Positions 1-9,516 of a stretch of DNA of 64,000 nucleotides are shown here, one piece after another. The notes beneath the pieces were generated by a model, which worked only from the letters and a program-made list of their open reading frames with translations, ran no database searches and was not told the DNA's origin. Numbering within the stretch: position 1 is the stretch's first letter; the number at the start of each line of letters is the position of its first letter. A program made the position numbers and the translations under genes. The stretch is from HGM04593 sp045661205 (lineage in GTDB: Bacteria; Bacteroidota; Bacteroidia; Bacteroidales; Bacteroidaceae). The stretch is from the NCBI GenBank assembly GCA_045661205.1, contig JAZRFE010000044.1, forward strand, positions 1 to 64,000, given 5' to 3'.

Positions 1-66
1 ATGAACATCGTAGTTCACAAGAACGCAATTCCTAAAGCAATCCGCAAAAAGCTCGGCATTAAATAA
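1..66 (+). CDS. C-terminal tail of a gene entering from the left edge, or a 21-codon ORF
   Basis: The first 63 bases are open in frame 1 and end at TAA (64-66). The peptide is basic (MNIVVHKNAIPKAIRKKLGI, then Lys). An ATG sits exactly at base 1, but the frame may simply continue from outside the window. A strong terminator hairpin follows at 83-150, which fits the end of a real transcription unit. I do not recognise the family from 21 residues. Confidence 0.25.
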   Translation: MNIVVHKNAIPKAIRKKLGIK

Positions 67-82
67 TTTAACAAATACACAT

Positions 83-150
83 AAATGCTGTTAAAAAATG
101 GAGGGGATGACGAAAAAAAACGTTATTCCCTCTATTTTTTAACAGCATTT
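83..150 (+). terminator. Long intrinsic terminator hairpin
   Basis: Arms 83-105 and 128-150 are complementary over 23 positions with one G:U pair. Weaker pairing continues inward around an A8 loop (112-119). The outer arm runs from A-rich to U-rich sequence, so it can end transcription on either strand. It separates the leftmost coding tail from recJ. Confidence 0.7.
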
Positions 151-255
151 TTATAACTTTACAAGTCGAAACGGGACAAAAGCCCGAAAAACTAAAGGCA
201 TCAATTGCATAATTGGTGCTAATTAATTGTGACTTAAAAAGATAAAATTATAGAA

Positions 256-1980
256 ATGGGACAAAAGTGGAATTATCAACCTCCAACAACTAAGCAGAAG
301 GAAGACGCAAAGCGTCTCTCTGAAGAGTTGGACATGAGTCCCATTCTCTGTGGGCTGCTGTTGCAACGTGGCATAAAGACAGCAGCAGAAGCAAGAAACT
401 TCTTCCGCCCCAAACTGAGCAACCTGCACGACCCGTTCCTGATGAACGACATGGACATTGCAGTGGCACGTCTTAACAAGGCATTGGGCCGCAAAGAGCG
501 CATCATGGTCTATGGCGACTACGACGTCGATGGCACCACAGCCGTAGCACTCGTATACAAGTTTCTGCAACAGTTCTCACTGAACATCGACTACTACATT
601 CCCGACAGAAACGAAGATGGTTATGGAATTTCCAAACGAGGAATAGACTATGCCCACTCCACAGGAGTAAAACTGATAATAGTGCTCGACTGCGGAATTA
701 AGGCCATCGAGGAGATTGCATACGCCAAAGAAAAAGGTATCGACTTCATCGTGTGCGACCACCACGTACCCGACGAGCAACTGCCCTGCGCTGTGGCGAT
801 ACTCAACCCCAAGCGCCCCGACTCGACCTACCCCTACCCTCACCTATCGGGATGTGGCGTGGGCTTCAAGTTCATGCAGGCCTTCGCACAGGACAACGGC
901 ATACCCGCCGAACAGCTATACTCACTACTCGACCTTGTTGCAGTGAGTATCGCCTCGGATCTCGTACCCAACATGGGCGAGAACCGCATACTCTCCTATC
1001 ATGGAATAAAGCAGCTCAACCACAATGCAAGCACAGGACTTAAAGCCATCATACAGGTGTGTGGCCTCCGAGAGAAAGAGATTACCATCAACGACATCAT
1101 ATTCAAGATAGGCCCCCGCATAAACGCGTCAGGTCGCATACAACAAGGAAAAGTGGCAGTAGACCTGCTCATCGAGAGCAATCTCTCGGCAGCCCTTGCC
1201 ATGAGCGAACAGATAAATGAGTTCAACGAGACACGCAAAGACCTCGACAAGAGCATGACCGAGGAGGCCAACAACATTGTTGCAAGCCTCGAGAACTTCG
1301 ACGAGAAACGCGCCATAGTTATCTTCAACGAGAAGTGGCACCGCGGCGTGATAGGAATAGTTGCATCGCGTCTGACCGAGGTGTACCACCGCCCGGCAGT
1401 GGTAATAACCTGCACAGGAGAGATGGCAACAGGCTCGGCACGCTCGGTGGCAGGTTTTGACGTGTACAAGGCAATAGAAGACAGTCGCAAACTGCTCGAA
1501 AACTTCGGCGGACACACATACGCCGCAGGCTTTTCACTGCTCGTGAAGAACGTTCCCGAGTTCAAGCGCCGATTCGAGCAATACGTTACAGACAATATAC
1601 GCCCCGAACAAACCGACTCGACAATAGACATTGAATCCACACTCGACTTCCGCGACATCACACGTAAGTTCTTCAACGACCTGAAGAAGTTCGCACCTCA
1701 TGGTCCAGACAACCCCAAACCCGTATTCTGCACATACGGAGTGTATGACTATGGTACAAGCAAAGTGGTGGGTCGTCGCCAGGAGCACATAAAGCTGGAG
1801 CTTGTAGACAACAAGTCGAGCAACGTGATAAACGGTATCGCCTTCGGACAGAGCGAACAGGCACGATACATAAAGTCGAAACAGTCATTCGACATCTGCT
1901 ACACGCTGGAGGACAACACATACAAACATGGCGAAGTGCAACTGCAAATAGAGAGCATACGCCCCAAAGGAAGACAGTAA
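256..1980 (+). CDS. recJ: Single-stranded-DNA-specific exonuclease RecJ
   Basis: RecJ degrades single-stranded DNA 5' to 3' in recombinational and mismatch repair. The 574-residue product has the DHH phosphoesterase motifs in order: GDYDVDG (87-93), LDCG (144-147) and DHH (168-170), binding the two catalytic metal ions. The DHHA1 part follows with HRGVIGIVASRL (about 362) and GGHTYAAG (about 418), then an OB-like C-terminal region. The length is usual for the family. The ATG follows an A-rich stretch and no better upstream start exists. A near-consensus -7 (TAACTTTA) lies at 154-161. recQ begins 4 nt after the stop, so the two repair genes are very probably one operon. Confidence 0.95.
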   Translation: MGQKWNYQPPTTKQKEDAKRLSEELDMSPILCGLLLQRGIKTAAEARNFFRPKLSNLHDPFLMNDMDIAVARLNKALGRKERIMVYGDYDVDGTTAVALVYKFLQQFSLNIDYYIPDRNEDGYGISKRGIDYAHSTGVKLIIVLDCGIKAIEEIAYAKEKGIDFIVCDHHVPDEQLPCAVAILNPKRPDSTYPYPHLSGCGVGFKFMQAFAQDNGIPAEQLYSLLDLVAVSIASDLVPNMGENRILSYHGIKQLNHNASTGLKAIIQVCGLREKEITINDIIFKIGPRINASGRIQQGKVAVDLLIESNLSAALAMSEQINEFNETRKDLDKSMTEEANNIVASLENFDEKRAIVIFNEKWHRGVIGIVASRLTEVYHRPAVVITCTGEMATGSARSVAGFDVYKAIEDSRKLLENFGGHTYAAGFSLLVKNVPEFKRRFEQYVTDNIRPEQTDSTIDIESTLDFRDITRKFFNDLKKFAPHGPDNPKPVFCTYGVYDYGTSKVVGRRQEHIKLELVDNKSSNVINGIAFGQSEQARYIKSKQSFDICYTLEDNTYKHGEVQLQIESIRPKGRQ

Positions 1981-1984
1981 GAGA

Positions 1985-3901
1985 ATGAACACCCCATCGC
2001 CCGAAAAATATCTTGAGACACTGAAGCAACATTGGGGTTACGATGCTTTTCGCGGAATACAGGAGGAGATAATCTGCAACATCGGCTCGGGGCGCGACAC
2101 GTTGGGACTGATGCCCACAGGTGGCGGTAAAAGCATAACCTTTCAGGTACCCACACTCGCCGGCGAAGGATTGTGTCTTGTCATCACCCCACTCATAGCA
2201 CTGATGAAAGACCAGGTTGCCAACCTGAGAAGTCGCTACATAAAAGCAGCTGCAATATATTCGGGCATGAAGCACAGCGATGTGATAACAACCCTCGAAA
2301 ACTGCATCTTCGGCGACTACAAATTCCTCTATGTCTCGCCCGAGAGACTCTCATCGGAAATATTCCTGAAAAAGATAAGCCGTGTGAATGTCAGCATGAT
2401 AACCGTTGACGAGGCACACTGCATCTCACAATGGGGACACGACTTCCGCCCCGCCTACCGAGAAATTTCCAAGATACGCGAAATATTCCCCAACGCACCG
2501 GTGCTGGCACTTACGGCGACAGCCACCAAAGAGGTGATTGAAGACATACAGCGACAACTATCCTTCAAAGAAAAGAATGTAATAAGGATGAGTTTCGAGC
2601 GCAAGAACCTCACATACATAGTGCGTAACACCGAGAACAAAGCACAGGAGATGCTGCGCATACTCAACAGAACCGAAGGGTCGGCAATAATATACACCCA
2701 GAACCGCAAAAAGACGCAAGAGGTTGCAGAATTTCTCACAGAAAACGGATTTACAGCCGAATATTACCACGCAGGACTCAGCTCCACAGCAAAAGACGAG
2801 CGCGAGGAGCGATGGAAAAGCGGACAATCGCGCATAATGGTAGCCACAAATGCCTTCGGCATGGGCATAGACAAGCCCGACGTACGCATAGTGCTGCACA
2901 CCGACATGCCCAGCTCCATAGAGGCCTATTTCCAAGAGGCAGGCCGAGCAGGGCGCGACGGCAAGCAAGCATACGCAGTGGCACTCTACAACAATGCCGA
3001 CAACAGAGTTCTAAAAAAACGCATCTCGGACAACTACCCCTCAAAAGAGTACATACGCGAAGTATACGAACACATCTGCTACTACTATCAAATGGCATTG
3101 GGCGACGGACTAAACTGCACCTTTGAATTCTCGTTGGTAGAGTTCTGTCGCACCTACAAGTTCCAGACATTGCAGACCGACAGCGCACTGCGAATACTCA
3201 CCCGCATGGGTTACCTCGAATACGTCGAAGAGATGGAGTATTCGTCGAGTGTAGAATTTATCATCGAGCGCGACGAGCTTTACCGCTTGAAAGAAGGAAC
3301 AGCCGAAACGGAGACACTGATGACAGCCATTCTGCGCAACTACTGCGGTTTGTTCAGCGAACAGGTATATATAGACGAGCGTCTGCTGAGCAAAATCACA
3401 GGCATTTCACGCCACAGAATATACGAGATACTCGTAATGTTGTCTCAACGACGCATCATACGCTACAAACCGTCGAAAAAGACTCCGCTGATAACATTCT
3501 CTCGCCAAAGGGTGCTTGCCGAGGAACTTAGATTCGAGAAAGAGGTATATGACGAACGCAAAGAGAGTTTCGAGCAGAGAATAATCTCGGTAATAAACTA
3601 CGCACAGAGCAGCGAGAAGTGCCGAAGCAAGATGCTGCTCGAATACTTTGGCGAGAAAAATGCTCCCGAATGTGGTGCATGCGACATCTGCATAAAAAAG
3701 CGAAGAGAACCCGAGGAAAGCAACGAATACAAGAACGGAAAGGAGAGAATAATGAAACTGCTCGCCAACCGCACGCCCCACTCCATCGCCGAACTTGAAG
3801 ACCTGCAAATATCAACAGAAACACTTAGGAACATCATGCGCCACCTGGCCGAAGAAGAGATAATAGAAATAGTGAACGGCAATGCCATAAAACTGAAATA
3901 A
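1985..3901 (+). CDS. recQ: RecQ-family ATP-dependent DNA helicase
   Basis: A 3'-5' superfamily 2 DNA helicase working with RecJ at stalled forks and in recombination. Visible motifs are Walker A (PTGGGKS, 44-50), DEAH (142-145) with QWGHDFRP just after it, and motif VI (QEAGRAGRDG, about 317-326). The zinc cysteines are C546, C563, C566 and C569, far downstream of the helicase core. About 200 residues, probably winged-helix, lie between, and a short helical C-terminus follows; no HRDC domain is evident. In the E. coli enzyme the zinc site directly follows the core, so this is the longer Bacteroidota-type layout. It is the second gene of the recJ-recQ operon and ends at a strong terminator. 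Confidence 0.93.
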   Translation: MNTPSPEKYLETLKQHWGYDAFRGIQEEIICNIGSGRDTLGLMPTGGGKSITFQVPTLAGEGLCLVITPLIALMKDQVANLRSRYIKAAAIYSGMKHSDVITTLENCIFGDYKFLYVSPERLSSEIFLKKISRVNVSMITVDEAHCISQWGHDFRPAYREISKIREIFPNAPVLALTATATKEVIEDIQRQLSFKEKNVIRMSFERKNLTYIVRNTENKAQEMLRILNRTEGSAIIYTQNRKKTQEVAEFLTENGFTAEYYHAGLSSTAKDEREERWKSGQSRIMVATNAFGMGIDKPDVRIVLHTDMPSSIEAYFQEAGRAGRDGKQAYAVALYNNADNRVLKKRISDNYPSKEYIREVYEHICYYYQMALGDGLNCTFEFSLVEFCRTYKFQTLQTDSALRILTRMGYLEYVEEMEYSSSVEFIIERDELYRLKEGTAETETLMTAILRNYCGLFSEQVYIDERLLSKITGISRHRIYEILVMLSQRRIIRYKPSKKTPLITFSRQRVLAEELRFEKEVYDERKESFEQRIISVINYAQSSEKCRSKMLLEYFGEKNAPECGACDICIKKRREPEESNEYKNGKERIMKLLANRTPHSIAELEDLQISTETLRNIMRHLAEEEIIEIVNGNAIKLK

Positions 3902-3902
3902 C

Positions 3903-3945
3903 AAAATATCGACGAATATCCATTTAAGATGTTCGTCGATATTTT
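3903..3945 (+). terminator. Intrinsic terminator of recJ-recQ
   Basis: A perfect 14-bp stem (3903-3916 with 3932-3945) continues inward by four more pairs (one G:U) around a 7-nt loop. The 3' arm ends in a T-run. It starts immediately after the recQ stop codon. Confidence 0.85.
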
Positions 3946-3950
3946 TAATA

Positions 3951-3980
3951 GAAAAAGCCTCGCAATAGCGAGGCTTTTTC
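3951..3980. terminator. Bidirectional terminator between recQ and the convergent secreted-protein gene
   Basis: A perfect 13-bp stem (3951-3963 with 3968-3980) carries an AATA tetraloop. The arms begin GAAAAA and end TTTTTC, so it works on both strands. It lies 20 bases past the stop of the minus-strand gene and is probably its main terminator. Confidence 0.85.
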
Positions 3981-4000
3981 GTATAGGGAAGTTATGTTAA

Positions 4001-7000
4001 TTACTTAACAAACTTAACAGTCTTAGATGTACCGTTGCTGTAAACATACTTAACGATGTTCACACCCTTAACAGGAGCAGAAACTGCAACACCATCAGCT
4101 GTGTAGTAAGATGTAGAAACAACCTCAGCACCCTCTACAACAGGAGCGTCGATAGATGTCTTAGCCTCGCCGATGAAACGGAGGTTCCAGAGTGAGTTAG
4201 CATCGCCATACTTCCAGAATACGAGGTGGCCCTCTTTACCATCACCACCGCTGTGGCCCTGAGCGTGGAAACACAAGTTACCTGCCTCATGCTCCTGGTA
4301 CTCGCTACCACCGGGCATCCAGATGTTAAATGCCTGACCTTCGTGCTGGATAATCATGAACGCCTGAGGTGTCTCGCTGAGACTCAAGTGGATACCCCAC
4401 CATGCGATGCTCTCCTCTTTACCCTCGAATGCGAGTGCGGGATCGGTGCAAGTGATGTACTTGTCATAGATAACGCTCTTGATGTAGTATGCGTTCTTCA
4501 CCTGCTCCTCTGTGATAAGGCTGTCATCCAACCATACAGCTACCTGCTCGTCCTCAGAAGCGGGAACAAACTCGAACATGTAAGTATCGAGAACACCTGA
4601 AAGGTCAGCGGGAGTGTCCTTCCAACCTACCTCATACTCCTCACAGAATGTAGCATCGCTTACGCAACCAGCGTGAGGAGCCATAGCGTAGATAGCCTTC
4701 TTAGTCTTCTGGTTCTCCATGTACAAGGGCTGGTTAGCCTCGATTACATAGTAACCTGCAACAACGGGGTTAGGAGTAATGTTCTCAACGTCAACGATAG
4801 CAGCCTCGAGAGTTGCAACCATTGCCTTAGAAGCAGCCTCGTCTTTAGCCTCGGCTGTTACCTGAGCCTGAGCAACTGCAGCGGGGAACGCGCCAAGTGA
4901 AACGTATGCACCGGGATCTTTGCTCTCCTCGAGACCAAGGTTTACAAGAGTTTTAGCCATGTTACCCAACCAGTAGCTGTTAGGTGTATCCATAGACATG
5001 TTGTAGATGAACCACTCACCCTCACCGTCTGTATCGTTGTTAGCGAGGTCATCAACGGGGTACCAACCAAGGCCACCACCCCAGTCCTGAGCGATTACAT
5101 AAGGACACTGTGTATCCTCGCCATCGATCTCACGATAAGACTCCTCAATATACTCGTAGATTACGAATGAGAAGGGAAGTGCGTCGTTGTTGTTGGGCTC
5201 AATCTTAACCTTAGCAGCCTGAGACTTGAAGATAGTAGAGTTACCTGATGTCCAATAGACGGGGTGATTGCTCTTAGCGCTCTTCCAGTATGTACCATCA
5301 GCCATGCTCTGGATGTAGTATGTACCATTACCATCGCCTGTAGACTTGATCTTGAACGCACAAGGTGACTGAAGTCCGCCTACCCAACGGTTGTGTGCGG
5401 TGTAGAAACCACCCTCCTCGGGCTCGTCTACAACGTCGGGGTTACAGTTGATAAGACCCTTGATAGCGTAGACACCGTTATCCTTGATATCTTCAACGCT
5501 CTCAATCTGTGAGCCACACATTGCATTGTAATCATCGGGGAAGAGAACCTCCTCGGGAGTTACAGTCTCGCCATACCAGCCGAATACGAAGTCAACGGGA
5601 ACGTCGTCGTAACCGTTACCACGTGCATACTGTACGTATTTGAAACCACCGATTTCGTAGGGAAGAGTGATATCCAAGTAGAAGTACTCGCTACCATCGT
5701 AGTCGGTATCACTGTTAGGCTCCCACTGTGAGTGGAAGTGCCAGCCGTTGCTTGTGTTACCGTCGATAAGACCGGGGAAACCACCTGCGTTACCGTCTGA
5801 AGCCTGAATAGAGTTTGTCTCGAAGCAATCCTCTGTCAATTCAATTTTCTGACCGTTCAAGTCGTAAAGTTCGAACTCGTTGATACAAACGAAGGGAGTA
5901 TTTGTACCTGAGAATGTTCTGTGTTGCTTTGTCTCGAATACAGTGAAACGGAGCTGATCAACACTCTCTGTCAAGTAGTATGTGGGAGACTCCCAACGGT
6001 ATACTGAGTTGTTTTTCTCACCGGGGAGACCATCCTCCTCACGACCAAGACGGAAGGGAATGTTCTTAACGTTAGAAACCTTAGAAGCCCAGAAACCATC
6101 GATGATAGATTTTACCTTAGCCGAAGCATCGTCGATGTCGTCGATTGTCTCGAATGTCTCGAAAGTAACGTCAGCCAAGTCGATAGCCTCAACAAGTGAC
6201 TCTTTGTAGCTTTCGGGATAAGAGTTGTTTATCCAGTCGGGAGCTGTTGAAGTAAGGATTGAACCATCCTCGATACCCTCGATGATAGCGTTCACCGAGT
6301 CAACCCATAACCAGAGTGTAAGTGCGTAGTAGTCGCTTAACTTTGCGTTGAGTTCGTTTCTTGAAGAAAGAATCTCAGCAACTGTTACGTCGCTCTTAGC
6401 TGCAACAGCCTTTGCATCGGCAAGAGCTGTCTCAAGAGCATCTTTCTGACCATCCACATAACCGTCAACCGATGCACCGATCTCCTCTATGCGAGCCTCA
6501 GCTGCAGCGATAGCGTCTTCGAGTTTGTAAAGGATAGTAGAAGCCTTGATACTAGCCTTGTGGATAGAGAAGTTAGAAGCGAAAGGACGTTCAGCAAGGA
6601 AGTTGTCAATAGCCTCCTGCTCGTTCTTCAAGCAACCCATACGCATGATAGCGTCCTGAGTGAAGAGAAGAGTTCCGTCGAGTGCTGTAAGAGTAAAGTC
6701 ACCTGCAACCTCTTCGTTAGCAGCGAATGTGATATTCATTGCCTTTCTGATGTCCATTGTCCAATCGATGAAACCAAAACTGCTGGGCGCAGCGCTCTTG
6801 TTCACGATGTAGTGGTCTGTGTTGATATACTCTACCTTATAAGTATTCTCCTGATCAGCTACGGGGATAAGAGTGAATACACCGAATGCAGAAGGCTGCG
6901 CTGTGGGCAAACAGGGTGCCTCGAAGAAACCACCACCGATGTTTACACGCTCACGAAGAACATCCTCCCATGACTCAACATGTCCCTCGATTACGAACAA

Positions 7001-7645
7001 AGAGTTGGGCTCTGCAAGCTCATCGAGTGTAGAGATTTTCTCAACTGTGAGTTCCTGCTCGGGCATGGGCCAGTATGATGTGCCACCGGGTGTGAGACCT
7101 ACATAAACAGGCTGGTTGTAACGGTAGCTGTAACGTGTTGTCCACTCGATAGAGAATGCGCTTACAGGATTTGCAAACTCAAGCTCCAAGTAGTGGTAGT
7201 CGCCGTCAACAACACCGGGCTCCCAGTTTGTGTGGAAGTGAGTGGTGATGTCACCATCGTAGAGGTTCTCTAAAGAACCGTCTGATTTGTGACCTGCATT
7301 TGAAGTGGGAATGTACTCGATAGTCTCGCCATCAGCATCGCGCACGATGAGCTCGCCAAGAGTAAAATAGGGGAAACCGGGGCCCCAAGTCATACGACCA
7401 TTGTAAGACTCCGCGTTGTTGGGCAACTTAGTTGAACAGAGAGTCTGTGCAACTGTGAAACGAAGTGTAGTGATAGCCTCGTCGAGTGTGAACAACTCTG
7501 TCTTGTAGTTGTACAAGCCCGACTCAACCTCAGTACCGGGAAGTCCATCTTCTGAATTCAGCGTGATGGGCCACGATGTCGATTGCGCCATGCCAAAAGC
7601 GGCAACCAGCGTCAAAAGACAGGTTAGAAGTAAATTTTTTTTCAT
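4001..7645 (-). CDS. Large secreted protein with tandem F5/8C-like modules and a type IX-like C-terminal tail
   Basis: A 1,214-residue exported protein of unknown substrate. The start at 7645 is preferred because it begins a clean signal peptide (MKKNLLLTCLLTLVAAFGMA, cut before or after Gln); an ATG 14 codons upstream would bury it. Two related modules follow, at about 20-260 and 528-760, each with an EDGLPG-type opening, YDGDITTHFHTNWEP or a similar segment, and a galactose-binding-like beta pattern. An Ala/Glu-rich helical FIVAR-like linker lies between. The last 50 residues (TADGVAVSAP, GVNIVKYVYSNG, VKFVK end) resemble type A C-terminal sorting domains. The modules suggest glycan or surface binding; no catalytic motif was recognised. 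It is a single-gene unit with its own promoter and terminator. Confidence 0.8.
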   Translation of the reverse strand: MKKNLLLTCLLTLVAAFGMAQSTSWPITLNSEDGLPGTEVESGLYNYKTELFTLDEAITTLRFTVAQTLCSTKLPNNAESYNGRMTWGPGFPYFTLGELIVRDADGETIEYIPTSNAGHKSDGSLENLYDGDITTHFHTNWEPGVVDGDYHYLELEFANPVSAFSIEWTTRYSYRYNQPVYVGLTPGGTSYWPMPEQELTVEKISTLDELAEPNSLFVIEGHVESWEDVLRERVNIGGGFFEAPCLPTAQPSAFGVFTLIPVADQENTYKVEYINTDHYIVNKSAAPSSFGFIDWTMDIRKAMNITFAANEEVAGDFTLTALDGTLLFTQDAIMRMGCLKNEQEAIDNFLAERPFASNFSIHKASIKASTILYKLEDAIAAAEARIEEIGASVDGYVDGQKDALETALADAKAVAAKSDVTVAEILSSRNELNAKLSDYYALTLWLWVDSVNAIIEGIEDGSILTSTAPDWINNSYPESYKESLVEAIDLADVTFETFETIDDIDDASAKVKSIIDGFWASKVSNVKNIPFRLGREEDGLPGEKNNSVYRWESPTYYLTESVDQLRFTVFETKQHRTFSGTNTPFVCINEFELYDLNGQKIELTEDCFETNSIQASDGNAGGFPGLIDGNTSNGWHFHSQWEPNSDTDYDGSEYFYLDITLPYEIGGFKYVQYARGNGYDDVPVDFVFGWYGETVTPEEVLFPDDYNAMCGSQIESVEDIKDNGVYAIKGLINCNPDVVDEPEEGGFYTAHNRWVGGLQSPCAFKIKSTGDGNGTYYIQSMADGTYWKSAKSNHPVYWTSGNSTIFKSQAAKVKIEPNNNDALPFSFVIYEYIEESYREIDGEDTQCPYVIAQDWGGGLGWYPVDDLANNDTDGEGEWFIYNMSMDTPNSYWLGNMAKTLVNLGLEESKDPGAYVSLGAFPAAVAQAQVTAEAKDEAASKAMVATLEAAIVDVENITPNPVVAGYYVIEANQPLYMENQKTKKAIYAMAPHAGCVSDATFCEEYEVGWKDTPADLSGVLDTYMFEFVPASEDEQVAVWLDDSLITEEQVKNAYYIKSVIYDKYITCTDPALAFEGKEESIAWWGIHLSLSETPQAFMIIQHEGQAFNIWMPGGSEYQEHEAGNLCFHAQGHSGGDGKEGHLVFWKYGDANSLWNLRFIGEAKTSIDAPVVEGAEVVSTSYYTADGVAVSAPVKGVNIVKYVYSNGTSKTVKFVK

Positions 7646-7789
7646 AAAATGATTAATTAAAAATAAAAGTATTATTAATAAATTCAATTATCCATTTTGG
7701 AGTCTGCATAAATATCATAAAAATAGCATCAATATAACATTCAAGCAACTCATATATATGTATCAAAAGCCTACAATGCTTCTAGTTTG

Positions 7790-7797
7790 CAAATATA
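7790..7797 (-). promoter_or_regulatory. -7 promoter element of the large secreted-protein gene
   Basis: Reading the minus strand gives TATATTTG, a perfect match to the Bacteroidota -7 consensus TAnnTTTG. A possible -33 CAAA (TTTG on the minus strand) lies at 7821-7824, spaced 23 nt, slightly wide. The implied 5' leader is about 140 nt. The remainder of the 305-bp gap at 7646-7950 is AT-rich and shows nothing else. Confidence 0.5.
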
Positions 7798-7920
7798 GGT
7801 ATTTTTTTAATACTTACATTCAAAAAAACTACAATAATTAAAAGAAATTTATTATTTAACAATAATTCGTTATAAAAATACAAAAAGAAAAAATAACAAC
7901 GCCTTCAGACGGATTGACAC

Positions 7921-7948
7921 AAAAAAAAGACGACCAAATGGTCGTCTT
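7921..7948 (-). terminator. Terminator of the initiator tRNA gene
   Basis: A 9-bp stem (AAGACGACC at 7927-7935 with 7940-7948) and AAAT loop end, on the minus strand, in a run of eight T. It starts three bases past the tRNA 3' end. Confidence 0.8.
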
Positions 7949-7950
7949 AG

Positions 7951-8022
7951 TAGCGGGGGAAGGGATCGAACCTCCGGCCTTTGGGTTATGAGCCCAACGA
8001 GCTACCACTGCTCCACCCCGCG
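7951..8022 (-). tRNA. Initiator tRNA-Met (CAU)
   Basis: The minus strand folds as a 72-nt tRNA with a CAT anticodon in the loop CTCATAA. Two hallmarks make it the initiator rather than an elongator. The first base (C1) faces T at position 72, so 1:72 is unpaired, and the anticodon stem carries three consecutive G:C pairs (GGG/CCC). The T-arm is GGAGG TTCGATC CCTTC. No CCA is encoded, as is usual in this phylum. It is transcribed alone, with a consensus promoter and a terminator. Confidence 0.93.
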
Positions 8023-8042
8023 GTGCTTTTTCAAATCTGATG

Positions 8043-8074
8043 CAAAGGTACAGCTTTTGTCTATACATTCCAAA
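8043..8074 (-). promoter_or_regulatory. Consensus promoter of tRNA-fMet
   Basis: On the minus strand TACCTTTG (8043-8050) is a perfect -7 and TTTG (8071-8074) a perfect -33, separated by exactly 20 nt. This is the textbook Bacteroidota sigma-ABfr layout. Transcription would start about 15 nt before the mature tRNA end. Confidence 0.8.
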
Positions 8075-8143
8075 TTTTAGCGAGACTATTTTTTGTTTTA
8101 ACAGTTATTTAACACTTTGTATATTTTTTTCGCCTTCACATTC

Positions 8144-8175
8144 TTTGCACATATGTGCAAAAAGCTATATCTTTG
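8144..8175 (+). promoter_or_regulatory. TetR gene promoter with overlapping operator palindrome
   Basis: A perfect 18-bp palindrome (TTTGCACATATGTGCAAA, 8144-8161) supplies the TTTG -33 element at 8144-8147. Exactly 20 nt further lies a perfect -7, TATCTTTG (8168-8175). A palindrome covering the -33 box directly before a TetR gene is what an autorepressor site looks like. That the encoded TetR protein binds here is inference. Confidence 0.65.
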
Positions 8176-8229
8176 CAGCGATTTACTTGACTCAGATACA
8201 TTATATAATATAAAGCAGACTTTTAGCCA

Positions 8230-8835
8230 ATGCCTACCATCGACACAAGAGACTTGATAATAGACGTTGCAAGACGCCTTTTTGCTCAACAGGGCATAGA
8301 GAACACCACCATTGGTGACGTTGCGATAGCTTCTAACAAAAGCCGTCGCACCATCTACACATATTTCAAGAGCAAAGAGGAGCTGCTCGAGGCCTCTATC
8401 GAGAGTGAAATGAAAAAGATTTCACAAGCAATGAAAAAGGTAGCCGAGGAGAAATTATCCCCCGACAAAAAGCTCGTAAAACTGATATTTGTACGTCTGC
8501 GAATAACACGCAGCATTGTCAGACGCAACAGCGGACTCCACTCGGAGTATTTTGGCAACATGTGGATAGTGGAACATATACGTCGCATATTTAATGTGCA
8601 CGAAATAGCTCTTTTCCGCTCGATAATCGCCGACGGTCTGCAACAAGGAATATTCAACGTGGAGAGCCCCGACCTGACAGCGCGTTTTCTGCACTTCTGC
8701 CTCAACGGTCTCGAAGTACCTTTTATAAAAGGAGTAATAAACAAGCACAAAGACGAGGAGTTTGTAAGAAGCTTCTCTGAAAAGATAATCCTGAGCGCAC
8801 TTGGAGCAAGAACAACAACACAGGAAAAGGCATAA
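8230..8835 (+). CDS. TetR-family transcriptional regulator
   Basis: A 201-residue regulator of usual TetR length. Residues 5-50 form the TetR_N helix-turn-helix, recognisable from the RRLFAQQGIENTTIGDVA and SRRTIYTYFKSKEELLEA segments. The C-terminal ligand-binding half is divergent, as normal, so the effector cannot be predicted. The first ATG after the promoter at 8144-8175 is taken as the start, about 50 nt from the predicted transcription start. The upstream palindrome suggests autoregulation. The pseudouridine synthase gene follows after 12 nt and is probably cotranscribed. Confidence 0.88.
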   Translation: MPTIDTRDLIIDVARRLFAQQGIENTTIGDVAIASNKSRRTIYTYFKSKEELLEASIESEMKKISQAMKKVAEEKLSPDKKLVKLIFVRLRITRSIVRRNSGLHSEYFGNMWIVEHIRRIFNVHEIALFRSIIADGLQQGIFNVESPDLTARFLHFCLNGLEVPFIKGVINKHKDEEFVRSFSEKIILSALGARTTTQEKA

Positions 8836-8847
8836 AATACAGGAACC

Positions 8848-9516
8848 ATGAACGTACTCTACGAAGACAATCATATAATAATAATAAATAAAAGAGCCGG
8901 AGAGATAGTACAGGGCGACAAGACCGGCGACAAGTCGTTGTGTGACGACATGAAACAATTTCTCAAGGAGAAATACTGCAAACCCGGCAATGTATTCGTG
9001 GGACTCCCCCATCGTCTCGACCGCCCCGTAAGCGGAGTGGTAATTTTTGCAAAGACAAGCAAAGCCCTTGAGCGCCTCAACGAAATGTTCCGCACAGGAG
9101 CCGTTGACAAAAGATATTGGGCTATTGTAAAATCACTGCCGCAAGAGCCCGAGAAAGAGCTTACACACTGGATTGTCCGCAACGAAAAACTCAACAAGAG
9201 TTTCACTCACAACAAAGAGGTGAAAAACTCAAAGAAAGCCATACTGCGCTACAAGACAATAGCATCGTCGCGCATGTACAACCTGCTCGAAGTGGAGCTT
9301 TTGACAGGTCGTCACCACCAGATACGATGCCAGCTTGCAGCAATAGGCTGCCCCATAAAGGGCGATCTTAAATACGGAGCCAAACGTTCCAACCCCGACG
9401 GCAGCATCTCGCTACACGCACGAAGCGTGGAGTTCATCCACCCCGTATCGAAAGAACATATAAAAGTCACTGCTCCTGTGCCGCAAGAGCCACTGTGGCA
9501 GAGTTTCGAGGAATAA
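8848..9516 (+). CDS. RluA-family pseudouridine synthase
   Basis: It isomerises uridine to pseudouridine in structured RNA, most often 23S rRNA. The catalytic segment HRLDRPVSGVVIFAKT carries the essential Asp at position 58. KRYWAIVKS, the LLEVELLTGRHHQIRCQLA block and a terminal HARS element complete the family pattern. At 222 residues it is a short member without an N-terminal S4 domain, so the exact RNA target is not readable. It lies 12 nt after the TetR gene and ends at a strong bidirectional terminator. Confidence 0.9.
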   Translation: MNVLYEDNHIIIINKRAGEIVQGDKTGDKSLCDDMKQFLKEKYCKPGNVFVGLPHRLDRPVSGVVIFAKTSKALERLNEMFRTGAVDKRYWAIVKSLPQEPEKELTHWIVRNEKLNKSFTHNKEVKNSKKAILRYKTIASSRMYNLLEVELLTGRHHQIRCQLAAIGCPIKGDLKYGAKRSNPDGSISLHARSVEFIHPVSKEHIKVTAPVPQEPLWQSFEE

